This document shows positions 33,267-45,795 of a stretch of 64,000 nt of DNA, piece by piece; the first letter of the stretch is position 1; every line of letters begins with the position of its first letter. Position numbers and translations under genes: made by a program. Origin of the DNA: Hypomesus transpacificus (taxonomy: Eukaryota; Chordata; Actinopteri; Osmeriformes; Osmeridae). The notes under the pieces are model-generated. The model saw nothing but the letters and a program-made list of their open reading frames with translations, was not told the origin of the DNA and did not search any database. The stretch covers positions 3,148,768 through 3,212,767 of the forward strand of contig NC_061068.1 in assembly GCF_021917145.1 (NCBI RefSeq), written 5' to 3'.

Positions 33267-36200
33267 TTATCTGATACCCGACACAGAGCTTTGATTGATG
33301 TTATAGGTGGGGGACAGGTCTCCTCCTATGGAGGTGACCAGGGGCGTCCCGTTGCTGGTCAGACAGCCCTGCTGAAGAGCATCAAAGTAGGTGGCCTGCA
33401 CAGGCTTGTGACACCGCAGCACCTGGATGGCATCGTCTATTTTAAACCATTCCCTTTTCCTCCCTGTTGAGAGGAAGGAGACAGGGTTGAGGAACAGTGT
33501 GATGGGGAACGAGGCTGGAGGGGTCGAGGTGACCTCTAGATACTCACCGATGTTGACCGAGTCCTCCCAGTCTTCCAGCACCTCTGTCACCACCAGCACG
33601 TACACAAACGTTCTGTGTTTCCTCTCCCGGTTCTGTTGGGTACAAGGGGTTCACTCACTCACTTGGAAAAACTCCAAAACACTGCTCGTCACTTACGGTA
33701 AGATTAGTTTGGTAATTAAAAAGAAAAGTTTGGTCCCCTGTAAATGTGTTGTGTAAGCTAATGAGGCCCTCTGAGTGTTGTTCAGCAACACAGATAGCTC
33801 AGTGCCAGATACATGTCCATTTCCAATTTTGAATGGCCCACTACTTTCCAGATAATTATGTTCCAGCAATCCCGTTCCAGCCAATCAACTTTTAAAAGGC
33901 GGGCCTTCCTCCTGAAACTCTGCTCTAGCTGCAGGAAGTTACGGTAGTTCAGACAGGAATTGGGGGAGCTGTTTCTCATATAGCTTTAATGTGTAGTAGA
34001 AAACTTAAAAATATCCTCTGAGATGCAATTGTGATACTCAGAAATGTTGAGCCAAAAGGACTAGATTACTCACCTCAAACATCCCCACCAGGCGTCCCAG
34101 AGTCCCCTTCACACCTGCCTGGAACGTTCACAAACCACACAGCTCAGGGCACGCCTCACAAATAAAACACAATCAGGTTTGTTGCCAAGTACTTTAAGTA
34201 AAAGGCATAATATAAGATGGAAAAAATGACAGTCATCTCCTGCATCTTTGACATCTCAGTTAATCTAGATATGACCGGTTACATTGACAGAGTCACTGGC
34301 TGAAGACCAGTATTGAGTTTTCAGAACTTATTGTACAATCACAAGCCGTAAGAATATCCTTGAAATGTGGTCAAACTGTACAGATGATTCAGTATGAGTA
34401 TAAGCCTGTTATGACCCATGCACCATTCTGCTTCCACACTGAACCGCCCTGAAATCTTCTGATAACATCAGTTTATTACTCATCCTGCTAGCGTTTACAA
34501 GTCTAGTCAATGGGAGGGTTGAGGGGTCTAGTATGGATCAGGGCGTAGCTCTCCTCCTGGGAATGTGAGATGTTTTGCAGGCCAGGTTTAGACTGAAACA
34601 GCCTGCTTCAAGTTTCATCTATTAATACCACCTCCTCCTCCATGGACACAGACCCAGCCTCAGAACCAGCCTTAGACCCCAACCACACGTGTAGTGTGTT
34701 AGCTCTCCTGTTAATGCTAACACACTACACTGACACAGCCCAGGTGCTGCTAATGCTAACACATTACACTGACACAGCCCAGGTGCTGCTAATGCTAACA
34801 CACTACACTGACACAGCCCAGGTGCTGCTAATGCTAACACATTACACTGACACAGGCCAGGTGCTGCTAATGCTAACACATTACACTGACACAGGCCAGG
34901 TGCTGCTAATGCTAACACATTACACTGACACAGGCCAGGTGCTGCTAATGCTAACACATTACACTGACACAGCCCAGGTGCTGCTAATGCTAACACATTA
35001 CACTGACACAGGCCAGGTGCTGCTAATGCTAACACATTACACTGACACAGGCCAGGTGCTGCTAATGCTAACACATTACACTGACACAGCCCAGGTGCTG
35101 CTAATGCTAACACATTACACTGACACAGGCCAGGTGCTGCTAATGCTAACACATTACACTGACACAGCCCAGGTGCTGCTAATGCTAACACACTACACTG
35201 ACACAGGCCAGGTGCTGCTAATGCTAACACATTACACTGACACAGGCCAGGTGCTGCTAATGCTAACACACTACACTGACACAGGCCAGGTGCTGCTAAT
35301 GCTAACACATTACACTGACACAGGCCAGGTGCTGCTAATGCTAACACATTACACTGACACAGGCCAGGTGCTGCTAATGCTAACACATTACACTGACACA
35401 GGCCAGGTGCTGCTAATGCTAACACACTACACTGACACAGCCCAGGTGCTGCTAATGCTAACACATTACACTGACACAGCCCAGGTGCTGCTAATGCTAA
35501 CACATTACACTGACACAGGCCAGGTGCTGCTAATGCTAACACATTACACTGACACAGGCCCAGCCTTTACGTTCACTTTCTAAAGATCCAAACTCAGCTG
35601 ATACAATACGCCAAGTCATAGCTGAGTGTTGCCGTCTCCTGCTTCTCTCTCAGCCTGGTGGACCCAGCGTTCTCCTCCTGACCCCAGACAACACAGCCCT
35701 CGCTGGGGGAGGGCTGTGGACACCCAACGACATGAGCCTGTAGTGAACTTTGACATTGTGTTTCTGTCATCTCTGGCATGAGTCTGCACCAACGAGCATA
35801 AGCACCTCTCTCCCCAGCCCTCTCTCATATGACCATCAGAATCAGCCAGCAGGGTTTAGGACCTGCTACAACCCCATGCAGTAAGAGGCTTACAGCCCGC
35901 ACTGGGGCCATGTTGGGCAGGGAACTCTCCGTCACAGACCAACTGACTGGGCAGTCAGACACTTGTTGATTTCTCGGGACCCAAACAGGCTTCGTAGGCC
36001 TTCAAGCCGACTCCTCCTCCACCAGCGCTCTCCCAGCGGAAAATATACATGCAAGCCAGGAAGGGCAGATGCCCTTCCTACTGATCACACCAACCAGAAT
36101 AAGAGATGATATCAGCACACAATGTGATGGATCACAGAAAGGGTATAGTCTTTACACAACAACCCCCCTCTAAAGGCAGTCGATCTGTCAGGGGGGATGT

Positions 36201-37915
36201 AATTCAACGCCCTGGCTGTCCTGGACGTTCTCTCTCGTACCCTTCAACACCCCCCGGCACGCTGTCCTCGAGGCTTCTGCCAGCACGCTAAGCAGGCTTC
36301 ATGGGAAGCATCCTCTGTCGTCTTCTGTTGTACCTGAACTTTAAATTAGAAAGTGCCAGGGGGAGAAGCAAGCCAACAAAAAGCTTTCAACTATTTGGGT
36401 TGTCACAGAGATTTTTAAAGGTTCTCTTTTACTATGTCCAACATCTGTCCTATCCCTGACTCACATTGTGATTTAAGGATGAGAGATTTAAGCCAGTGAT
36501 CTGCACCATGTTTAAGTAACGTTAAAAGTATGTTTGTCCACCAACTTAAATACACCCTACAAACTAGTAGACAGTAGTTCCCAACAGGGTGTGTGGTGTT
36601 AAACAGCAAACAACAATTATCAGAGTAGTGGGAGGTGTAATACTGAGAGTACAGAGCAGAGTGGTAGTAATGGAGGATACTTGTGGAGGGCAGCTACAGC
36701 ATCATGTAAAGGGCAGAGTGACGCCGGTTGGCACTTTAACACTCTGGTGTAACATGATACTTGGATTCACGGGTTGCTTAGATGGCGCACTGCTTTCTCA
36801 GTCTGTGTAAACAGGATGACTGCTGTGCCAAACTGGGCAAGGGATGCAGGAATGGGGAGTTTAAAGTGGATGTGTTTCACCCATGTGGAATACTGCTACT
36901 CATGTTGGCCTTTCAGGCAGCGCTGGGTGAGGTAATCCCTGGACGCTTGTAATCTTGTTTTCTACGCAACAGCAAGAGAGAGCAACTCCAGCATATTCAT
37001 AGTGATTGAGCTTTCAGGCAACCCAGTAATGTAGACTATCACATTCCCAGCTACAAACACACAGAGACACAACCGACCTCTTCACAAACTTCCCGCGCTG
37101 CAGCAACATTGGGCTCTTCCTCTGGCTCCATTCCCCCACCGGGGACAATCCACTTATCTGGATGCCGGCTACTACTCACCAGCAGCACCTGAACAGGAGG
37201 AGTCAGAGTTGATCATGTATCGCACCAGCCCTCTTTCCCAATTTGGTCATTTTAACAAACAAAAGTAGCTTGGTAATGCTAGTAAAAACAACAAGGGGAC
37301 ATTGGCAGATAATGGAATGACAACAAGAGACTTGGCAACCTTCTCAGCACTATCATAATGGCATGTCAGAGATTGGCTGTCATTATCAGATGATGCCTAT
37401 GTTATTAGCTAGTTAGCTATTCTGCTAGCTGGACAGTACTAATAGCCTCGTTAGCATACACTCCTCGTTGTGACCAGTTGCCACAAAAACTCCATCAATG
37501 TAGTCGTAAACTGTCCCACTAAGCAGGTTGGCTAACTATTCTTTCCGAAAGCCAGTTTACAGCTATTAAGCTAGCTCTCTAATAATCACTAGCGTACGTA
37601 GGCAACTGGCAGGCTAGCTGGCTACACAAAACAAACACTTGCTTACATTGAAGTCAAACTGGCAACTTGTTTGTCCATGTGATAACACTATGTAATGCCA
37701 GCAAAAATAAGTATTTCAAACTAAACATGTATCAAGCAGACGTTATGTTCTAGCTAGCGTCCAGTAATAAAAATGATAGTGAGGCCCACACTACACCCTC
37801 TCATCCTCGGGCTTACCTCCTCTTCACTCTCGCTCCTGAAGCAGAGACAGGCGGCCCGTTTCTTGTAGCCATCCCCGTCGTATGTCCGGGTTTGGTTTGA
37901 CTTGAGCTTCATCAT
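33267..37915 (-). CDS. nudt3: NUDT3 / DIPP1, diphosphoinositol polyphosphate phosphohydrolase, complete CDS
   Basis: Cytosolic Nudix hydrolase that removes the beta-phosphate of inositol pyrophosphates (PP-InsP5, (PP)2-InsP4) and cleaves diadenosine polyphosphates; the mammalian enzyme also has mRNA-decapping activity. Five coding exons: 37915-37817, 37188-37078, 34118-34074, 33632-33548 and 33463-33267, giving 178 aa (human 172). The N-terminus MMKLKSNQTRTYDGDGYKKR is the family signature. The complete Nudix box lies at about residues 52-74: GGMEPEEEPNVAAAREVCEE followed by AGV, with all metal-binding glutamates. Later markers are LEDWEDSVNIGRKREWF and the C-terminal SSVSGIR. The exon 2 donor is GAG|GTCGGT, a weak match. 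Intron 2 carries a 39-bp minisatellite. Tail to tail with rps10. A teleost a/b paralogue cannot be assigned. Confidence 0.97.
34696..35570. repeat. 39-bp minisatellite in nudt3 intron 2, about 22 copies
   Basis: Highly uniform units of CTAATGCTAACACATTACAC followed by TGACACAGGCCAGGTGCTG. The main variation is CAGGCC/CAGCCC and ATTAC/ACTAC. The 39-bp length keeps both strands open for more than 300 codons (LLMLTHYTDTGQV and NVLALAAPGLCQC repeats), which is an artefact. Confidence 0.97.
35584..37070. other. nudt3 intron 2, distal part
   Basis: Intronic single-copy sequence between the minisatellite and exon 2. No additional exon or element recognised. Confidence 0.6.
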
Positions 37916-38497
37916 TTCGGGGTACAAAGGTTCAAAAGTAGCTATAACTTAAACCCTAAGAAAGCCGTTGTTTTCGACGTTAATTCCTCCTTTGGGGAAC
38001 CCCGGTGTTTTCTTAATAGAAATAACTTCTTCTTCGCTTCATTTTCCCAAACCTAGGCACATCTCCGGCACGGTCGCCATTACGAATTACCGCTACTCCA
38101 AAACCGTAACGTAGCCTTTCATAGGGAGTGAACCTTTAGAATTTACCTTATCTCGCTTTGAAGAATTGAGCCATCGGATGTAAAAAACACACCAAAAAAC
38201 ACAGTAGGCCCCGCCGCCGGCCAATACAAAAGTAGCCTTCAGCCTAATGTGTTATAATTTCATACAAAATCACAAAAATAATTTTACTCTGGCCTACATG
38301 TTATTTTGACTGTCCCTCGCAATATGTTGGTATGGAGGGGAAAGTAACAATAATTAACTGATAACAAAGGTGATGAAAATGCATGCAAATCAAGTTATAT
38401 GAATTGTTGCTATTTAAATTAAATATAGGTTATGTTGAACGTCCATTAAAATGCCTCCTGCATGGTCTATTTTTTTCAGTTGAGCACTATATTTATG
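37916..38497 (-). other. nudt3 5' flank / presumed promoter region
   Basis: Sequence upstream of the nudt3 ATG on the minus strand. The first 200 bp hold several CpGs, as expected near a housekeeping promoter, but I see no decisive core motif. Confidence 0.4.
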
Positions 38498-38575
38498 TTT
38501 TTACATTTACATGAGATTTATCGAGCAGCTGCTTTTCTCCAAAGCGACATACAAGTCGCCTAGACTACTGCACAT
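38498..38575 (-). mobile_element. SINE tail fragment
   Basis: In reverse orientation it reads like the 3' tail of a fish tRNA-SINE (TATGTCGCTTTGGAGAAAAG, then a diverged CTGCT and TGTAAATGTAAA). No tRNA head remains. Confidence 0.6.
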
Positions 38576-38639
38576 TGAAAGTATCGTACAGCAGAACATG
38601 TAGGAAGTGCATTGTTCTCAGTATAGTCTTATTCTGTGG

Positions 38640-38961
38640 CAGGGGCGATTTTAGGATCAGACCTTTAGAGGTTCTCAGCCCCCAATGAGAATGTGACATG
38701 AATACAGTGCCTGGCAAAAGTGCTAAACCCCCTTGCTAATATAAATCCCTAATTTCACTTGATAACAATTACTACATTTATGTATTATTATACAAAATTT
38801 TGAATGAATGAAAAAACTAAGGTTGTCCCTTTCTTCATACCAGAATCAAATTATAAAAATCAATAATATATATATATATATTTTTAAATTACTTTTAGGG
38901 GTGCTGAGATGAAATTTAAGGGTGCACAAGCACCCCTAAAAAGGGTCTAAAATCGCCACTG
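38640..38961. mobile_element. 322-bp non-autonomous hAT-like element
   Basis: Ends CAGGGGCGATTTTAGGA and, inverted, CAGTGGCGATTTTAGAC. The flanks TTCTGTGG (38632-38639) and TTTTGTGG (38962-38969) form an 8-bp target duplication with one mismatch. No transposase. Confidence 0.8.
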
Positions 38962-38969
38962 TTTTGTGG

Positions 38970-40485
38970 TCATAGTCAAGGAACGGTTTATCAAGCACAG
39001 TGCACATAATCAAATGACAGCTACAAGACACGGTAAAAACTAAACTAAAAAAAACGACCAAACAAAAACTAAGGTAGGCTATACACACCAGATACAAGAA
39101 AACAAAGTAGGACTATTTTTTCTTGTACAGTCACTGAGAACGGTAGGCTGCCTACTATAAGTCTGGTTCCATTACCAGGTCGTCTGTGCACGGACATTGA
39201 ATGGCGCAGGGAGGAGGGGAGCTAAGTTATTAAATGAACAGTATGCCCACTACTTGAGACTAGATTACACTATTGCACCTATCTTTTCATTTACACTTAC
39301 ATCCCTCATCATCAACACCCCAATAGACATGTGAACACCCCCTATGGGAGCTGTAGGCTATTTTCGAACAGGACGTTCCGATGTCTAGTGCGTTTGGGTA
39401 GTCAGCTGACAGTCTCCTCCGTTTCCATCTTCCATCTTCGTGGGGGACACGTCCACCTCCATCCACTACTCTCTTCCTCCCACGGTCTCACCCCATCTTC
39501 AATCCTCTCCCTGACGATGTCATTAAAGACATAGGCCTACAGACTTCTGCTGTTTTGAGAGATCACACAACAAGAAGTCATTTGCACACAGTGATTGAGT
39601 TACACACCTTTGACCCCAGCCCAACGTGGGATATGAACCAAAATAAATGTATATTTGCATTTTATTAATTTTTAACAAAGTAGCCTAGGCCTGCAACTCC
39701 GTTACAGTAGGCCTACATCCACACAGCGAGTGCTATATCTGAAAGGCCTGTTTCATCTCACTCTACACAACCGTTACTCCTTTAATTCATTCATTTTGTA
39801 GCCTATAGGCCACGTTCTTTTTTCTTCTTACGATCGTTAAGATGTTTGACTCCAGCATCACACGCGTGTGTCGGTCTCATGCAACACCGAAGAGGCACTG
39901 AACTCTGACCATCTGCAGTTACCAAGGCAACACATTTACTTTCTTCGGACGTCTCCGGAAAGAAACACAACACGCTCGTCAGCGGAGCGACAGTACCGCT
40001 TCTTTCCAGTAGAGGCCGCTCACCGCACGGCCTCGTAAACCCACTAGATTGAGTTCAGTCATTCCTCTTCGTCACACTTCCCACAACGTCACACAGAGCA
40101 TCTCCTCTAAGGCACTGTATGTTTTTCTGTTGATTTTGTAGGCTATATATTGTCATTCAGCACAGCCAACCAACGCCAAAGGGGTTGTGATCCGCTTTGA
40201 TCAGTGTAGCTATTAGAGAACAAATTAGGTGTAAGGGCAAAGTAAGCACAAATTAGATTCATATGCACTTGGGAAGGACTACCAAGTGCACTACACACCA
40301 ACACGCAAACTAAGCTGTGATATAATGATATAATGATTAGTCTCAACAATACTTTGTTGTTGATTAGGCTATTGATCAATCATCATATTATTTTGAGACC
40401 GATCAGATCGCTGCAGATGTATCATCTTCTGAAAGCTGCCCTACCTGTAGCGTGCGGTCCATCATAGACTACCGAACGGGCTACT
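38970..40485. other. Intergenic, no gene seen
   Basis: Single-copy sequence with short frames lacking any recognisable domain. Confidence 0.4.
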
Positions 40486-40668
40486 TACATTACATTTACA
40501 TTTAGTCATTTAGCTATGTAAAGTATACAGGGACATCCCCCCCCCCCCCCCCGAGGCAAGTAGGGTGAAGTGCCTTGCCCAAGGACACAACCTATTTGGC
40601 CCGGGAATCGAACCAACAACCTTCTGGTTAATAGTCTGACTCCCTAACCGCTCAGCCATCTGATCCCT
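40486..40668 (-). mobile_element. tRNA-derived SINE with expanded poly-C
   Basis: Reverse-oriented SINE: tail ACATTTACATTTAGTCATTT at the left, AAGTGCCTTGCCCAAGGAC in the body, B-box GGAATCGAACC and A-box side CGCTCAGCCATCTGA at the right. The normal run of six C before GAGGCAAG has grown to about 16. Confidence 0.9.
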
Positions 40669-41735
40669 TGATCCCTGATACTTGTTTAAATTGGTATATC
40701 AGGTAGGTCTATCTACAGGCTACTCTGTCAGGTTGAATGATGTTCGGAGATGATGAGCCAATGACTTTCCGCACTCAAGTTTGTCGTATCACTTCAATGT
40801 TGTGAGTGAGAGTGTGTTTTAAGGTTTCCAATATGTACTCTAGGTGTGAAGTAGCACAGTAAAAGTGTAGCCTAAAGAGCAAACCGCTGAAATTGCTCAC
40901 AAGCTCAGAAATTCGTCTCGAGAAAAACTACCTCTGAAACATTGTTCCCCCCAAAATTCCAACCCTAAACCACTGAGGTGTGTGAATTATTTCTATAATG
41001 CATCCATGAAATAGTCGACGGCTGGGGCTGACGATTGTGCCTCTCGCTTCGACTCTTTCTCCGGGATTACACTGGGGACCGGAATTAGCATGGTTTAAAT
41101 TTTTCTCCGCCCCACGGCTAATTGAAACGTGTAATCTGTGGAGTCTTCCCACCTCTGAGGGGTTGCAGGGTACGGTGTTTACAGTCCCCCAAACATGATA
41201 TCCTCACAGAGGACACAGGAACCGGGGTAGGAAAGCTCCCTGGCCTGAACCTAAACCTCTTAAAAGCTGCAGCGCTTTAAGCTCTGCCGGCAGGGATCCG
41301 GACAACTCTTCTCATTCATCCTTAAAATTCAATTAGTCTACCCCTCACTTATTAATCAAAAGAGCTTGCGCTACAGAAACAGAGGACAGCTGTTAGGGGG
41401 GTGAGTGAGCTGTATCTGTGAGTCATAAGATTGTGTTAAACTCAGTTTCATAAATTAATGTAACCTAAATGTGTACAACTCATAGATTCCACATGTGTGG
41501 TTAGCGCTGGCTAGTATTGGTTTACTGCAACATATGGTAACCCATGATGAACCAGCTTCCAAGCTCACCTTGGCTTGACCTGATTTGGCCTGACTTTCCG
41601 CCCACCGAACCCTGTCTGAATATTCAGTGACCTAGAGGCCTTTGCGGTCCAGAGCAGCGCTGCAGGGAGATGGCGAGCGTCCAGCGCTCAACTAGTGTCG
41701 ACGGAGGATGCTCCAGGTATAGCGTCTACCTATGA
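40669..41735. other. Intergenic, no gene seen
   Basis: Single-copy sequence. A short ATG frame near 41671 ends within a few codons of a GT and matches nothing I know. Confidence 0.4.
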
Positions 41736-41745
41736 TACAGTGGGG

Positions 41746-41751
<6 letters not shown>

Positions 41752-41842
<91 letters not shown>
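41752..41842. repeat. (GA)n microsatellite
   Basis: About 45 perfect GA dinucleotides continuing into a GGGAGAAA-type tract to about 41995. Confidence 0.95.
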
Positions 41843-41999
41843 GAGAGAAAGGGAGAGAAAGGGAGAGCAAGTGAGAGGGACAGACGGAGAGAGAGAGGAG
41901 GGAGGGAGAGAGCAAAAGGTTGAGCAAGTGATAGAGAAAGAGAAAAATATTGAGAGAAGAGAGCAGTAGAGAGAAGGAGAGAGCTTTACTCAAGCTGTG

Positions 42000-44900
42000 T
42001 TCACGGTCAGCCTGGGTAGTTCACCCTTTCATCACCATCCATCTGAACGTGTAGAGAACGAATTGCCTCGGGAGTGAAATCTCTCAGTGGCATGCCTGAT
42101 AGGCACTATAAGCCATTTGTTATTAATTATATTGATAGATGGAACTTCCTCCTTGCCGTAAAAGGCTGGGCATATATAGGTAAGAACAACGTGATGGTCT
42201 TTTAAACCCGTGACGGCCCTGATACACTACATTATACGGTGGAGATTGGGAATAATGAGAAGGAAGTGTTTTTTTTTTCATTTTCTCAGATTTCTAGAGA
42301 AATCCTCTTTTCCAAGTCAAACCGGGGAAAAAAAATGAGAGCTAATATGAAATTCACGAATGTGAATTTGTTGTGGTAGCCTATAGTCGAATACTTTGGT
42401 TATGTTGAAATTGAACAACGGTATAGCACAGTACATGTTTAAATAAACTGTAAGGCATAACATTTGAAAACATCAAACCCCACGCACACATACACACAAA
42501 CACTCCCCACCCCTTAGAAAACAAAGGTATTTTATTTGCCAAATCTGAACGCTACGGCTGCCCCAAGTGATGGACTTTTGGAAGAAAACCTGATTTACGC
42601 AATGGAGAGTTGTGGAAGGCTTTTGGAAAAAAACTGACTATTCAACAAATCTAAAGAACCGCATCACAGCTCTGAACATTCCAAATATGTCTACACCGCA
42701 TTTTTCTTTCATTATCAAGTTATTCTGCATGTGCTTCTGGTCTGGAGCCAAACAGGCTTAGCCGTAACCAAGCTATAGGTGGAATGTAGCAGGTGGTCGA
42801 ATCTCAAATAGCTCGAAAGAAGTGCAACAGAACGTCCAGAGGATGGCTGACAAGCTAGCCAACATGTTTGACATCTGATCCCGTTATCTGATTGCGTCGT
42901 AGTATAGTCCTTTGCGTTGCGATCAAAAACATTCAGTGGGCGCTTTTTTTCTCCATTGATTGGGTAGCGCTGTCTCCATTGTTCGGGCGTGGGATGAGAT
43001 ATTTTCACGTGTTCTTTTCATCACCAAATCTGTAGGAAAGGCTACACCTCTTAACTAATAGCTAATACATGATTTGTGTATCAGTTAGATTATGGCTATG
43101 TGACAGTAACATGCAGCGAAAGTTAGGAGTTTAGACTTTCATAACCTCTTGTCACTGTACAGCGCTCCAGTGGTTTGGGTATCGACGTAGCTTGCACGGA
43201 AGGAATGGATTTCTTTTGGATATTTTAAACGTCGTTCAGTTTTATACACGTGGACTACATTCCACAAGTCCAATCCATCACCACGCATCGACGGGAACAA
43301 TAATTTGCCTCCCCATCGAGATAGTTTTTGCACTGGATATGATTCAATTCATCAAAAGAGTATTCTTCACATGCAGGATAACACGGTGAGTAGCCTACCC
43401 CAGCCTTTAAATGGGTCAACTTTGACATAAAAATACACTTTAGAAAACTGTGAATTTTACCCCAAATGTAGGCTACGTTTCTTTTTACATATTACATCGT
43501 AGCCTTTAAGAATGCGAGTCTTTCTGTATCATCACCATAGATTGTTTTTTGTTATGTCCTAATTTTTGATTATTCTGTCGGCAAAAGCGCTCGTGACAAA
43601 ACATCCTCCTAAAAACGGTAGTTTTTTTATTTTCTTCTTTTTTCACAAAAACTATATAGGCTCAACCCAGAATAATACACTACGGGCTACGCTGTATAGG
43701 TGCATTGATTGTTTTATGCGAAGGCGCAGTGTTGTGTATACACGTCTGTGCCAGCAGAACGTGTAGGCTATGAAGAAATGATGCTGCATACTCCGAGACA
43801 CCCAAGGATAAACAAATATGCGATATCTGGAAAGCAGTATTGATTAATTGACTCATTGATTTAGCCCTGATGATTGATCGATATCCGTACTAATGCAGGG
43901 GGTCAAAATGTGTAACCTATTTGTTCCGCACGATGGCATTGAATGGGCAATCCCGGCAATTCAGTTGAGACAGTTGAAAGCGAGAGAATCTAGAAACCCC
44001 ACCCCGCGCGGCCCCCGCAGTCCCGCACCCCCAATTATTATTCAGATTTTGCACTGATATCGACATCACATTCAGACTGCCTACAACTTCGATGACGCAC
44101 GAGGAGACGGAGTGAGACAGAACCTTCCGTCCGTCAGCGCGCGTTCTAGACGCACTGCCTCCAAGGAGCATCGACTAAGTAGAAATGAAGTGACACTTTC
44201 ACTCTGTGCCCTAAATCACAAACTTTTGAAGTTGCTCTGACACAATTGTGTCAGGAGAATACGTTTGAAGCCACATCAGGCTTGAGACTGTGCACATTTT
44301 CCAGTACAGAACCGGGATCCGGTTGGGTTTGGATAACGGGCCAGGAAGAGCCAGCGCTGTCGCTGATGGTGCTTCCATCCCTGTCTCCTCCCCCGGCTCT
44401 CGTGTGGGTCCGGAGATAAGCATGGTATCATCTTCCAGTCTGAGCCCGTCATGCATGAGAACCCAAATGATTCCTGCCAAAATCTGCACCTTTCTGCAAG
44501 TTTCCCTTGAAACGAACCGCACTGCCGGGAGCGGAACAACTTCTCAAATTGCCGGGTTAATTGTGTTAAAGAAACTGACTGAGCACCCAAAAAACTGATA
44601 GAGGGAAGGAGATTTAATTTAAATTTCAGTCCCTTGTCTGATCTTCCCATCACATGGATTCCATGTCGGAGATTTCCTTCACGGACGCAGATGCCTGTGT
44701 TCGCGAGGGCAGTGTAGATGTGGCCACAGAGTACGTGTGGGTTAAACCCCTGTGACGTGCAGGTGCTGACTCCTGGCTGAGCAAGGTGGCTGCCCAAGGA
44801 GTCCTGTACAGCCACATTCCAATCAGCCTCTGTTAGATTCACTCAACCCTGCTCTGCTTATCTTATCTTACACCCTCCATAGGTTTGGGCCCTGCTATGT

Positions 44901-45180
44901 CAGCAAAAACACCAAGGATGGCCCATTTCTTCCAAGCGCCTTTAATATGTCATGGGGCAGAATGTAAGCTGTGCTGAGCAGATAGCACCAGCAAGCACGC
45001 AGTTAATAATGTATGAAGACTAGCTTAACACGAATTACTTGCTCCGAAATGGATGTTTAACATTTCAATCTGGCGTGAAGTGTCATCGGATGGACCGATG
45101 GTGTTCATTTGAAGTGGGAGAAATCAAACCAGGCCATCGAGAAGACAGATGTGTTCCTTCGAGGTTGCATCTAGTTTGAT
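42000..45180. other. Intergenic, no supported gene; possible non-coding exon
   Basis: Mostly single-copy DNA. Around 43377-43388 a pyrimidine-poor AG and a strong donor-like ACACG|GTGAGT occur, and 43970-44180 is relatively GC/CpG rich. Together these could mark a 5' non-coding exon or promoter of a gene outside the window, but nothing is translated convincingly. Overlapping open frames of up to 188 codons at 44276-44842 match no family I know. Confidence 0.3.
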
Positions 45181-45384
45181 ATCAAATGCGTGTTTGCTAA
45201 GGCGGCGCTGACAGGGGTGCGCAGGAGAAACCGAAAAGATGATCCAAAACAAATGCGTGGGTTTCCCCAAGTCAGACCCGGGACTGTCTCTGGGGTCCTG
45301 CTGTTCCTGGGTCAGAGACGTGCTGGGAACAGACCTCCGTGTGGAGCCAGACGGAGCAGTCTTCCAGCAGCACAGATCCAGTCC

Positions 45385-45602
45385 CCAGCCTCTCTGGGCG
45401 GACGCCATCTGCCCTACGAGGAGCCCATCCAGACCCCAGCCCCTCTGGGCAGACGTCATCTGCCCTACGAGGAGCCCATCCAGACCCCAGCCCCTCTGGG
45501 CAGACGCTATCTGCCCTACGAGGAGCCCATCCAGACCACAGCCCCTCTGGGCGGACGCCATCTGCCCTACGAGGAGCCCATCCAGACCACAGCTCCTGGC
45601 CG
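45385..45602. repeat. 51-bp tandem repeat, about four copies
   Basis: Units contain GCCCTACGAGGAGCCCATCC and AGCCCCTCTGGGC. The unit length is divisible by three, so long frames appear on both strands. Confidence 0.9.
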
Positions 45603-45639
45603 GGACCAGTAGGATGAGACTCAAGGCCTCAGGGCTCTG

Positions 45640-45795
45640 TATGGATGGAGAGGTGGGTGGGTGGATGGATAGGTGGCTGGATGGATAGGTGGGTGGGTGT
45701 ATGGATGGAGGGGTGGATGGATAAACAGATAAATAAATGAATGGATTAGTAGATGAATACATGGATGGATATATGAATGGATAGATGGATGAAAA
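45640..45795. repeat. (TGGA)n-type microsatellite
   Basis: Degenerate GGATGGATAGGTGG repeats. Confidence 0.85.

Noticed and set aside
34622..35583. Two overlapping 306- and 313-codon frames on opposite strands
   Set aside because: Both are translations of the 39-bp minisatellite in nudt3 intron 2; a 39-bp period keeps frames open automatically.
41671..41720. Possible short coding exon starting ATGGCGAGCGTC
   Set aside because: Brief frame, weak GTATAG donor and no matching downstream exon.
44276..44842. 188-codon minus-strand frame
   Set aside because: No recognisable domain; overlapped by an open frame on the other strand; no splice or promoter support. Left as unexplained sequence.
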